A program made the position numbers and the translations under genes. From positions 1 through 6,113 of the forward strand of contig JAAYFA010000292.1 in the NCBI GenBank assembly GCA_012728445.1: 6,113 bases of DNA. Reading direction: 5' to 3'. How positions within the stretch are numbered: position 1 is the stretch's first letter; each line of letters starts with the position of its first letter. Under the pieces are notes generated by a model. The model ran no database searches, was not told the origin of the DNA, and was given only the letters and a program-made list of their open reading frames with translations. Source of the stretch: Clostridiales bacterium. GTDB lineage: Bacteria > Bacillota > Clostridia > Oscillospirales > Acutalibacteraceae. Shown here one piece after another: positions 1-5,822 of this stretch.

Positions 1-912
1 ATACTGCAAAAGCCACGAAACAAGACCTTCGCTAACTGCAGCTTGAACCTTTATGACGAAGTGCTCGTCTCCGTCCGCCTTCAAAGGCATCTCACTGCCA
101 AAGCGGTCTAAAATCTCATCGATTATTGAATTTGAACATCGCAACTCGATTTGGTTGACTTCGCCGGAATACATATTGAACATTTTGCTTGCATAATCCG
201 TTGCATCAAACACATGCTTATATTCCGACACTTCCGCAAAACTTCTCGCCTTCTCTTCAAGTATCTCTATCTTTTTCATTCTGTCAAGCCTTGTATGCAT
301 GAGGTTATCATATTTTGGGTTATTGCAAATCAAATAATAACGGTCATTAATCCAGACAAGTGCATATGGGTTCACCATAAACTTTTTTTCTTCATTGGAC
401 GTTGTCATTTTTTTCGTCAGTTTTCTTTTCTTATAACTAAACTCTATTTGCATCCCTTGCCGGATAGCTTTATTAATAGTGTCGATGATATAGTACATCT
501 CTTCATTGTCACATTTTAACTTGTTTTCAATAAAAACTTGGCTTTGCATATCCTCGGCCTGGCTTCGGCTGACTAGTCTGTAGAGTTTATCTTTAAGCGC
601 TATGGTTTTCTTGTTTGATATAAAATTGGCCGCCTGAATCGCGTCGATTAACAAGCGCACCTCCGCTATTTCATATTGCCGCGAAGCCATAAAGAACCCC
701 CGGTGAGGTGATTTCGCATTGATGACGTCAAGCCCAAATTGGGTCAGCGTGGCAATATCTGTATAAATAGATTTTCGTTCTGCCTGTACACCGTAATCCT
801 CCAACTTTTCGCAAAGCTGTTTTGCTGTCAAGACATGGTCCTCATCCGAATAGTGCCACAGAATATCCAACAAGTAAAGTAATTTGAGCTTTGAACCCGG
901 TTTCCCGGCCAT
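1..912 (-). CDS. WYL-domain transcriptional regulator (C-terminus cut by window edge)
   Basis: Reading from the ATG at 912 gives 304 codons open to the left edge, with no stop. Residues about 8-62 form a winged helix-turn-helix; the stretch ERKSIYTDIATLTQFG (45-60) matches the recognition-helix region of DeoR/HTH_11-type regulators. Residues about 140-215 match a WYL domain: NPYALVWINDRYYLI (181-195, YYL in place of WYL) and HTRLDRM (206-212) are its hallmark segments. The end, VSEGLVSWLLQY, is the typical WCX extension, so probably only 20-30 residues are missing. The protein should be a cytoplasmic DNA-binding regulator whose WYL/WCX part binds a ligand; the ligand cannot be read from the sequence. 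It starts 39 bases after the stop of the glycoside hydrolase gene with no clear promoter between them, so co-transcription and control of that operon are likely (inference). A purine-rich AAGGGCGGTG lies 5 bases before the ATG. Confidence 0.9.
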   Translation of the reverse strand, partial: MAGKPGSKLKLLYLLDILWHYSDEDHVLTAKQLCEKLEDYGVQAERKSIYTDIATLTQFGLDVINAKSPHRGFFMASRQYEIAEVRLLIDAIQAANFISNKKTIALKDKLYRLVSRSQAEDMQSQVFIENKLKCDNEEMYYIIDTINKAIRQGMQIEFSYKKRKLTKKMTTSNEEKKFMVNPYALVWINDRYYLICNNPKYDNLMHTRLDRMKKIEILEEKARSFAEVSEYKHVFDATDYASKMFNMYSGEVNQIELRCSNSIIDEILDRFGSEMPLKADGDEHFVIKVQAAVSEGLVSWLLQY

Positions 913-951
913 AAAGACACCGCCCTTTTCTCATGTAAATTTGGATTATTG

Positions 952-2715
952 TCATAGAACCAGTTTTTCGTTTAAAGCCTTGACCGTGTGCGCATCTAGC
1001 TTCATTATTTCTCGATCATACGTTAGGATGCCATTCACCTCATTTTCAACATCGCTTACCTGGGTATAAACAGTTGCACTAAGACCTTTTTTGACCAACG
1101 GAATAATTTGCCGCTCCATTAACTTTTTATAAGCTTTGGTCAGAGATGCTTCATCCTTAAACATCCTGTAACCAAAGCATTTTTTAATGTTCCACACATG
1201 GCCGCTTACCACTCTGCTATAACCACCAAACTCGCTTAACACAAAAGGACGAGCATCGGGCTTCGGCCGCTTGACGGGGAAGATATACCGATGAACACTT
1301 TGCAATTGTTCGCCGCCTTGGTCGTGCCACCCGCTGGCGTGGTCCACCACACGGCTGCTGTCATAGACCATAACCGCACCGGCAATCTCTTTGGCGTCAA
1401 ACTGTCCCCAACCCTCGTTAAAAGGCACCCAGCAGCCGATAGAGACCGTGTTATACAAACCCTCTATCATTTCAAACAACTCTGATTTAAACTGCTCTCT
1501 TGCCGCAGGATTTGACCGTTTGAAGCGCTTGTAGTCATTATCCTTGACATGAATACCCAAAATCGGTAAAACACCGGCAAGAAAATTACCGATGTACGCC
1601 CCGCCGCTGATCATATCTTGCCAAACAATCATACCCAAACGGTCGCAGTGGTAATACCAACGCAGCGGCTCGATTTTGATGTGCTTACGCAGCATGTTAA
1701 AGCCGAGGTCCTTCATACTCTGAATGTCATAAATCATCGCTTCGTCCGATGGTGGCGTTAATAACCCGTCGCTCCAGTAGCCTTGGTCAAGCAAGCCATT
1801 TTGAAAGTAAGGCTTGTTGTTTAAGAAAAGTCTTGGGATGGACGAAGAATCCATCGCCACACTAAACTTTCGCATCCCGAAATAGCTTTCCACACAATCG
1901 CACAATGTTCCATCTTTATAAAGCTCCAAGTGTAAGTCATACAAAAAAGGTGATTCCGGGCTCCACAGCCTGAGATTTGGAATAGTGATAGAAGCGTTAC
2001 AGGTTATTTCTTGTGATATGATCTGCTTGCCATTTTCACAAACAATCGCTTTAATCAACGTGTTATCTGCCTGAGCGCCGGCGGTAATCGTCGTTGTAAT
2101 CTGAATGGTAGAGGTATCAATGTCCGGCAAAAGTTTTATTTTATGGATGTAGCACGAGTCCACCGGTTCTAACCAAACCGTTTGCCAGATACCGGATGTG
2201 GCGGTATACCAAATGCCCCGAGGGTTCATCACTTGTTTGCCTCTTTGCTGCCAACCTGCATCCGTCGGGTCATAAACGCGAACAACAAGCTCGTTCTCAC
2301 CGGTTTTGAGGAAAGCCGTTATATCGAAAAAAAACGCACAATAACCGCCTGTGTGCTCACCGACCGGCTTGCCGTTAATATAAACGCGGCACTGCCAGTC
2401 CACAGCGCCAAAATGTAAAATAGCATTTTTATCGTTAAAACTTTCATCCAGTGAAAAGAAACGTCGATACCACAAGCAACTGTCGGGCATCAATGGTTTT
2501 CGAACACCGGAAAGTGCGCTTTCAAATGAAAACGGAACAAGGATTTTGCCGTCATAATCCACCGGTGTTTCTGCCTCAGAAGCAGTTATCGCATAATCAT
2601 ATTGTCCATTTAAGCACGACCAGTTTTTGCGTACGAGCTGCGGGCGCGGATACTCCGCAAGCGGACAATCTTTGTTAATCTTTTCAGACCAGCGGGTTTT
2701 TAAGGCACTCGTCAT
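952..2715 (-). CDS. Glycoside hydrolase family 2 (beta-galactosidase/beta-glucuronidase-like)
   Basis: The protein has 587 residues from the ATG at 2715, or 589 from a TTG at 2721; residue numbers here count from the TTG. It has the GH2 plan: an N-terminal sugar-binding jelly roll (about 25-190, with CRVYINGKPVGEHTGGY and TSGIWQTVWLEPV), an immunoglobulin-like sandwich (about 191-290) and a TIM barrel (about 300-589). The barrel carries NMLRKHIKIEP (342-352), the acid/base Glu436 in WVPFNEGWGQ, and the nucleophile Glu497 in VLSEFGGYS. It lacks the C-terminal domains of E. coli LacZ. No signal peptide or membrane segment is visible, so it should act in the cytoplasm on imported oligosaccharides or glycosides, releasing a terminal beta-linked sugar with retention of configuration. 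The exact sugar (galactose, glucuronate, mannose or another) cannot be fixed from sequence. It is the first gene after the promoter at 2782-2811 and is followed by the WYL regulator. Confidence 0.92.
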   Translation of the reverse strand: MTSALKTRWSEKINKDCPLAEYPRPQLVRKNWSCLNGQYDYAITASEAETPVDYDGKILVPFSFESALSGVRKPLMPDSCLWYRRFFSLDESFNDKNAILHFGAVDWQCRVYINGKPVGEHTGGYCAFFFDITAFLKTGENELVVRVYDPTDAGWQQRGKQVMNPRGIWYTATSGIWQTVWLEPVDSCYIHKIKLLPDIDTSTIQITTTITAGAQADNTLIKAIVCENGKQIISQEITCNASITIPNLRLWSPESPFLYDLHLELYKDGTLCDCVESYFGMRKFSVAMDSSSIPRLFLNNKPYFQNGLLDQGYWSDGLLTPPSDEAMIYDIQSMKDLGFNMLRKHIKIEPLRWYYHCDRLGMIVWQDMISGGAYIGNFLAGVLPILGIHVKDNDYKRFKRSNPAAREQFKSELFEMIEGLYNTVSIGCWVPFNEGWGQFDAKEIAGAVMVYDSSRVVDHASGWHDQGGEQLQSVHRYIFPVKRPKPDARPFVLSEFGGYSRVVSGHVWNIKKCFGYRMFKDEASLTKAYKKLMERQIIPLVKKGLSATVYTQVSDVENEVNGILTYDREIMKLDAHTVKALNEKLVL

Positions 2716-2725
2716 TGGCAATTTT

Positions 2726-2731
2726 CCCCTT
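2726..2731 (-). promoter_or_regulatory. Ribosome binding site of the GH2 gene
   Basis: On the minus strand AAGGGG lies 10 bases before the ATG at 2715 but only 4 bases before the in-frame TTG at 2721. The spacing and the stronger start codon favour the ATG. The site is a weak match to AGGAGG, so the TTG remains possible; the choice changes the protein by two residues only. Confidence 0.5.
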
Positions 2732-2770
2732 ACTTGATATAATTCATTGCCGAGGAAACCGATTGGGCTT

Positions 2771-2816
2771 TATTGATAACAATATTACCCCAAGAGGAGC
2801 CTTTTTGTCAACAATA
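2771..2816 (-). promoter_or_regulatory. Candidate operator pair over the GH2 promoter
   Basis: Read on the minus strand, TATTGTTGACAA (2816-2805) covers the -35 box and TATTGTTATCAA (2784-2773) covers the -10/start region. They agree at 10 of 12 bases and are offset by 32 bp, about three helical turns. Each is an imperfect palindrome: TTGT..ACAA in the first, and TATTG-TTAT-CAATA (2784-2771) in the second. The position would suit a repressor that blocks polymerase, and the WYL protein of the same operon is the obvious candidate. This is inference; AT-rich promoter DNA produces such matches by chance. Confidence 0.3.
2782..2811 (-). promoter_or_regulatory. Sigma-A-type promoter of the GH2-WYL operon
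   Basis: The minus strand has a perfect -35 box TTGACA (2811-2806) and, 18 bases further, TAATAT (2787-2782), which matches four of six bases of TATAAT. Transcription would start near 2775 and give a leader of about 60 bases before the GH2 start codon. It is divergent from the tRNA promoter at 2900-2928. Confidence 0.65.
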
Positions 2817-2829
2817 ACGAGAGAGTATT

Positions 2830-2865
2830 TGTCCCTCCGCCTGCGTTTTTGTTGATGGAGGGATA
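2830..2865. repeat. Hairpin between the divergent promoters
   Basis: TCCCTCC (2832-2838) pairs with GGAGGGA (2857-2863) around an 18-base loop. A G-T pair and a T-A pair extend the stem to nine pairs. Neither strand shows a T tract after the stem, so it is not an intrinsic terminator. It sits upstream of both the GH2 promoter and the tRNA promoter and would not be in either transcript, so a DNA-level role or a remnant is more likely than an RNA one. Confidence 0.4.
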
Positions 2866-2899
2866 TAAATGGTACTTGATTATTCCATTACATAAATGC

Positions 2900-2928
2900 T
2901 TGCAATGGCGTTTGTGTTTTGTTATAAT
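2900..2928 (+). promoter_or_regulatory. Promoter of the tRNA-Leu gene
   Basis: The -35 element TTGCAA (2900-2905, four of six consensus bases) is followed by a 17-base spacer and a perfect TATAAT (2923-2928). The predicted start near 2935 leaves a 5' leader of about 33 bases to be removed by RNase P. A strong -10 with ideal spacing suits a tRNA gene. Confidence 0.8.
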
Positions 2929-2967
2929 ATGGCGTCAGTAATACCGAGTGTGCAAAGCACCAAATAT

Positions 2968-3054
2968 GCGGGTATGGTGAAATTGGCATACACGTTGGAT
3001 TTAGGATCCAATGGCCGTGAGGCTGTGCAGGTTCAAGTCCTGTTACCCGCACCA
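2968..3054 (+). tRNA. tRNA-Leu, anticodon UAG, with encoded CCA
   Basis: The 87-base gene folds as a class II tRNA. The acceptor stem pairs GCGGGTA (2968-2974) with TACCCGC (3044-3050), followed by discriminator A (3051) and an encoded CCA (3052-3054). The anticodon stem TTGGA/TCCAA (2995-2999 and 3007-3011) encloses the loop TTTAGGA with anticodon TAG at 3002-3004. A long variable arm (GCC-GTGA-GGC) and a T arm with loop TTCAAGT (3031-3037) complete it. The long variable arm, the discriminator A and the anticodon all indicate leucine; it would read CUA and probably other CUN codons. It has its own promoter and terminator and is the only plus-strand gene here. Confidence 0.97.
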
Positions 3055-3058
3055 AAAA

Positions 3059-3098
3059 CCGGAGCGCAACCATTTCGTGGTTGCGCTCCGGTTTTTTT
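3059..3098 (+). terminator. Intrinsic terminator of tRNA-Leu, probably working in both directions
   Basis: A perfect 14-bp stem (3059-3072 with 3078-3091) closes a TTTCG loop and is followed on the plus strand by seven T (3092-3098), starting five bases after the tRNA CCA. On the minus strand the same stem is followed by five T (complement of 3058-3054). It can therefore also stop leftward transcription that runs past the phosphorylase gene and the transposase remnant before it reaches the tRNA. Confidence 0.93.
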
Positions 3099-3108
3099 GG
3101 TAAGCGTT

Positions 3109-3121
3109 CAGGACTTGAACC
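3109..3121 (-). repeat. Inverted 13-nt copy of the tRNA-Leu T arm
   Basis: On the minus strand 3121-3109 reads GGTTCAAGTCCTG, identical to 3030-3042 of the tRNA gene. It continues as AACGCTTACCA, which resembles a tRNA 3' end with CCA. No matching 5' acceptor strand or other arms can be found in the neighbouring bases, so it is at most a fragment. The same bases also take part in a small hairpin, ACTTGAA-CCAT-TTCAAGT (3113-3130). The region 3099-3173 holds nothing else that I can support. Confidence 0.45.
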
Positions 3122-3173
3122 ATTTCAAGTTACTGTTACACTAGCCCCACTTTAAAAACATTCTAATCTCCAA

Positions 3174-3530
3174 TTACGAGCAGTAATGCTTTTTACCGTT
3201 GAAACTGTCATGGAACAGATTGTATCGCAGAGTCGACCAACAACATTTTCGAGTGTTTGAAAGACTGAATTTTCTCTCTGCTTCAATTCGCTCGCTCTCA
3301 TCGATGTAGTCTTGCCTTTTGTTTCGAATTTCAACTTTCTTCGGTCTGCCGAGTGCAGGTCCCGAAAGCCGAATATTCCATTCTTTAGCGTATTTCAGGT
3401 TGTCGCGGTTGCGGTAAATCTTTTCTGCCAGCACCCGTTCCGGATAACTTCCCGTTCTTTGCTTGTATCGCTCAATAGCTTCAATCAATACAGTCGATTG
3501 AAACTGAGAATCGGCCCGGAAAACAAATGA
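3174..3530 (-). pseudogene. IS5-like DDE transposase, C-terminal remnant
   Basis: The minus-strand frame ending at the TAA at 3174 carries a clear transposase segment: IERYKQRTGSYPERVLAEK, then IYRNRDNLKYAKEWNIR, LSGPALGRPKK and ERIEAERKFSL. These match the C-terminal catalytic part of IS5/IS4-superfamily DDE transposases of Clostridia; the Glu within ERIEAERKFSL probably corresponds to the last acidic residue of the triad. The N-terminal two thirds are absent. After FSL the expected family sequence (typically a K-R-x-G-x-G-L-type stretch) is lost in all three frames, which points to frameshifts. No start codon belongs to it: the frame simply runs back into the phosphorylase gene. No terminal inverted repeats or target duplications are recognisable, so it is an old, immobile scrap. 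The upstream boundary (about 3500-3540) is approximate. Confidence 0.85.
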
Positions 3531-3546
3531 ATTAACAACGTTAATT
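3530..3546. repeat. Palindrome across the pdp stop codon
   Basis: AATTAAC (3530-3536) and GTTAATT (3540-3546) form a perfect 7-bp inverted repeat with three bases between. It includes the TAA stop of the phosphorylase gene and marks the junction with the transposase remnant. It has no following T tract and is very AT-rich, so it is unlikely to terminate transcription. Confidence 0.4.
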
Positions 3547-4845
3547 TTCCACCCTGCCGAGCACGATCTTCGTTTCTTCCTGCGGTTTGTCACCAATTTC
3601 GATTGCGTTAAGGAACTCTTCCGCTGCGGCGTCAAAAAGCTCTTCGTGTTCGGCGTAAAGGGTGGCAAGCGGTTCGCCGCGTTGTACTTTTGCGCCTATT
3701 TTATTCTCTAACATAATACCGGCGGCGAAATCAATGTTGTCTTCTTTTTCTGCTCTGCCGGCACCGAGCATGGCGGAGGCAATGCCGCAGTTTTCGGTGT
3801 TCATTTTTGTGATGTAGCCATCTTTGCGGGCGGTTACCGTGCGGAAATACCTTGCGGTGCTGAATTTGCCCGTATCTTCAATAAAAGATGCGTCCCCACC
3901 CTGGGCGGTTACCATTTTCTTCAGGCATTCAAGCGCTGTGCCGCTGTAGATGGCCTGCTTTGCCATCGCCTTACATTCGTCGAGCGTGCCTTTATCCGCG
4001 ATGTACAGCATGTTTGCGGAGAGAATAACGCAAATTTCCGTCAAGTCCTCGGGCCCGATGCCCTTGAGTGTATTGACCGCTTCAACAACTTCCAAAGAGT
4101 TGCCGATGGCGCAGCCAAGCGGGACATCCATATTCGTTATGAGCGCCACCGTTCGGAAGCTCAAGCCCTCGCCGATGGAAACCATTGTTTTTGCCAGCGT
4201 TTCCGCTTCTTTATAAGTCTTCATAAAAGAACCGCTGCCCACCTTAACATCCAATAACAAGCGGTGGGAACCGGATGCTATTTTTTTACTCATGATGCTT
4301 GAGGCAATAAGCGGGATAGAATCGACTGTGGCCGTTGCATCACGCAAGGCATACAGCTTTTTGTCCGCGGGTGCAAAATGACCGGATTGACCGATAACGC
4401 ACAAGCCTGTGCGATTGACGATTTCAATGAATCTATCCCTATCAATGCTCGTTTGCAAGCCGGGGATGGATTCCAGCTTATCTACCGTGCCGCCCGTGTG
4501 CCCAAGTCCCCTGCCGGACATTTTGGCGACTTTTACGCCACAGGCGGCGACTATTGGGGCGATGACTAAAGTCGTTTTATCCCCTACGCCACCGGTGGAG
4601 TGTTTGTCCACTATAATGCCTTCGATAGCCGACAAATCGGCTCTTTCACCGGAGTTTACCATCGCCATGGTTAGGTCCGTCGTTTCACGCGGGTTCATGC
4701 CGCTAAAATAGATGGCCATGAGCAGTGCGGAGGCCTGATAGTCCGGAATGCGACCGGCTGTATATTCGGCAATAAAATACTCAATCTCTCCCGTGGATAA
4801 AAATCCACCGTCGCGTTTTGTCTTGATAATGTCGTATATCCGCAT
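3541..4845 (-). CDS. pdp: Pyrimidine-nucleoside phosphorylase
   Basis: This 434-residue protein matches Bacillus Pdp in length and along its whole sequence. It splits uridine, thymidine or deoxyuridine with phosphate into the base and (deoxy)ribose 1-phosphate in the cytoplasm. The phosphate-binding segment DKHSTGGVGD is at 80-89, and the family signature SGRGLGHTGGTVDKLE at 110-125. Arg168, Ser183 and Lys187, which bind the pyrimidine in Bacillus-type enzymes, fall at the same numbers, as do Leu243, Ala246 and Glu255 of the metal-ion site. Lys108, just before MSGRG, is as in Pdp, whereas E. coli thymidine phosphorylase (DeoA) has Met there; this favours the broad-specificity enzyme (from memory of the family). 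AAGGAG lies six bases before the ATG, and only 14 bases separate it from the permease gene upstream. The reading frame is intact up to its stop despite the transposase debris that follows directly. Confidence 0.95.
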   Translation of the reverse strand: MRIYDIIKTKRDGGFLSTGEIEYFIAEYTAGRIPDYQASALLMAIYFSGMNPRETTDLTMAMVNSGERADLSAIEGIIVDKHSTGGVGDKTTLVIAPIVAACGVKVAKMSGRGLGHTGGTVDKLESIPGLQTSIDRDRFIEIVNRTGLCVIGQSGHFAPADKKLYALRDATATVDSIPLIASSIMSKKIASGSHRLLLDVKVGSGSFMKTYKEAETLAKTMVSIGEGLSFRTVALITNMDVPLGCAIGNSLEVVEAVNTLKGIGPEDLTEICVILSANMLYIADKGTLDECKAMAKQAIYSGTALECLKKMVTAQGGDASFIEDTGKFSTARYFRTVTARKDGYITKMNTENCGIASAMLGAGRAEKEDNIDFAAGIMLENKIGAKVQRGEPLATLYAEHEELFDAAAEEFLNAIEIGDKPQEETKIVLGRVEN

Positions 4846-4851
4846 TGTATG

Positions 4852-4857
4852 CTCCTT
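4852..4857 (-). promoter_or_regulatory. Ribosome binding site of pdp
   Basis: AAGGAG on the minus strand lies six bases before the ATG at 4845, inside the 14-base gap after the permease stop codon. It is the best ribosome binding site in the window, confirms the pdp start, and suggests translational coupling with the permease gene. Confidence 0.85.
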
Positions 4858-4859
4858 TT

Positions 4860-5822
4860 TTAATGCCCACTCTTATCATACGGTTGGCCTGCAGCCCTTG
4901 GCGCCTGTGAGCGTCTGGACGAAAATGCCAGTACAACAAGGGTCGCTATGTAGGGTATCATTTTATAGATTTCGCTGGATATGGTCAAATCTTTAATAAA
5001 TGGAATGGAGGAATATGCGGCGGCGACTGTTTTTAGAATACCAAAAAACAGCGCAGAGTAGAATATTCGCCACGGTTTCCATTGGCCAAAAATTAATACC
5101 GCCAACGCCAAAAATCCATACCCGGCAACATCTGCGTTAAAGTCTGTGGAAGTCGGAACGACAAAGACCAAGCCACCGATTCCACCGAGCATACCGGAGA
5201 TCATCACCCCGGCATAACGAATTTTATATACGCTGATACCGACGGCATCGGCAGCTTGCGGATGTTCACCACAGGCCCTCAAGCGCAGACCGAATCTTGT
5301 TTTATAAAGTACGATCGCCGACACTACAAGGATACCAAACCCGATATAGGTAGTAATATAAGCATTTTGAAATAGCATCGGTCCTATAACCGGAATTTTA
5401 CCCAAAACGGGAACGGACCTGATGTGAAATTGATTTTTAAAGGGAATCTGTTGCACGCTCCTGATCATTCTTGCGACATAGATTGCCACTGCGGGTGCCA
5501 GCATATTAAGTGCCGTACCACTGATTATCTGGTCCGCCTTCATATTGATGGACGCATAGGCATGAAGCAGAGAAAACAGGAGACCGGACAAACCCGCAAT
5601 CAAAATCGCAAGAATTAAGAGCCACTGACCGTGAATCTTGTCCTGAGTAAAAAAAACAAAAAGAATACTGACAAAAGCGCCCATAATCATAATACCTTCA
5701 AGCGCTATGTTTACCACACCACTGCGTTCCGAGAACATGCCGCCGAGCGCTACGATTAAAAGAGGGATTGCAAAGAACATCGTTTGCTGGGAGAGAAAAT
5801 ACAAAACTTGCATACCCGTCAT
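4860..5822 (-). CDS. nupQ: Nucleoside ABC transporter permease, NupQ-like
   Basis: This 320-residue, strongly hydrophobic protein belongs to the BPD_transp_2 permease family and resembles the second permease of Bacillus guanosine/nucleoside importers (NupQ, formerly YufQ, of nearly equal length). Membrane segments can be placed at about 12-30, 40-58, 67-88, 99-118, 154-173, 203-223, 233-248, 252-271 and 285-301. Family landmarks are SGVVNIALEGIMIMGAF (34-50), ADQIISGTALNML (96-108), the cytoplasmic coupling-helix segment GLRLRACGEHPQAADAVGI (178-196) and GYGFLALAVLIFGQWKP (234-250). It would pair with the upstream permease and an ATPase to import nucleosides. Its ATG overlaps the upstream stop as ATGA, with GGAAGGGGG about ten bases before it. 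The short C-terminal tail, SRRSQAPRAAGQPYDKSGH, is polar. The substrate is inferred from family and from the adjacent phosphorylase; related permeases for other ligands exist. Confidence 0.9.
   Translation of the reverse strand: MTGMQVLYFLSQQTMFFAIPLLIVALGGMFSERSGVVNIALEGIMIMGAFVSILFVFFTQDKIHGQWLLILAILIAGLSGLLFSLLHAYASINMKADQIISGTALNMLAPAVAIYVARMIRSVQQIPFKNQFHIRSVPVLGKIPVIGPMLFQNAYITTYIGFGILVVSAIVLYKTRFGLRLRACGEHPQAADAVGISVYKIRYAGVMISGMLGGIGGLVFVVPTSTDFNADVAGYGFLALAVLIFGQWKPWRIFYSALFFGILKTVAAAYSSIPFIKDLTISSEIYKMIPYIATLVVLAFSSRRSQAPRAAGQPYDKSGH

Noticed and set aside
151..519. Plus-strand open frame of 122 codons inside the WYL gene.
   Set aside because: It lies opposite a clearly conserved minus-strand regulator and has no recognisable domain; it is a shadow frame.
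913..951. Separate promoter for the WYL gene.
   Set aside because: The 39-base gap shows no credible -35/-10 pair with acceptable spacing, so co-transcription from the GH2 promoter is simpler.
2730..2747. Five-codon minus-strand frame (MNYIK) in the leader of the GH2 gene, a possible leader peptide.
   Set aside because: It has no ribosome binding site, no repeated regulatory codons and no attenuator hairpin nearby.
2888..3073. Minus-strand open frame of 61 codons opposite the tRNA, containing VRVTGLEPAQPHGHW.
   Set aside because: This is the well-known artefact of translating the antisense of a tRNA-Leu gene. The bases are fully explained by the tRNA.
2896..3144. Plus-strand open frame of 82 codons running through the tRNA and its terminator.
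   Set aside because: It is composed of the tRNA and terminator stem and has no ribosome binding site; it is not a gene.
3100..3176. Possible second tRNA on the minus strand ending in CCA.
   Set aside because: Only the T-arm-like and 3'-end-like bases are present; no 5' acceptor strand, D arm or anticodon arm can be found.
3152..3334. Minus-strand 60-codon frame at the end of the transposase remnant.
   Set aside because: It is another frame of the decayed transposase. I could not align it convincingly to a transposase C-terminus, so I do not claim a specific frameshift position.
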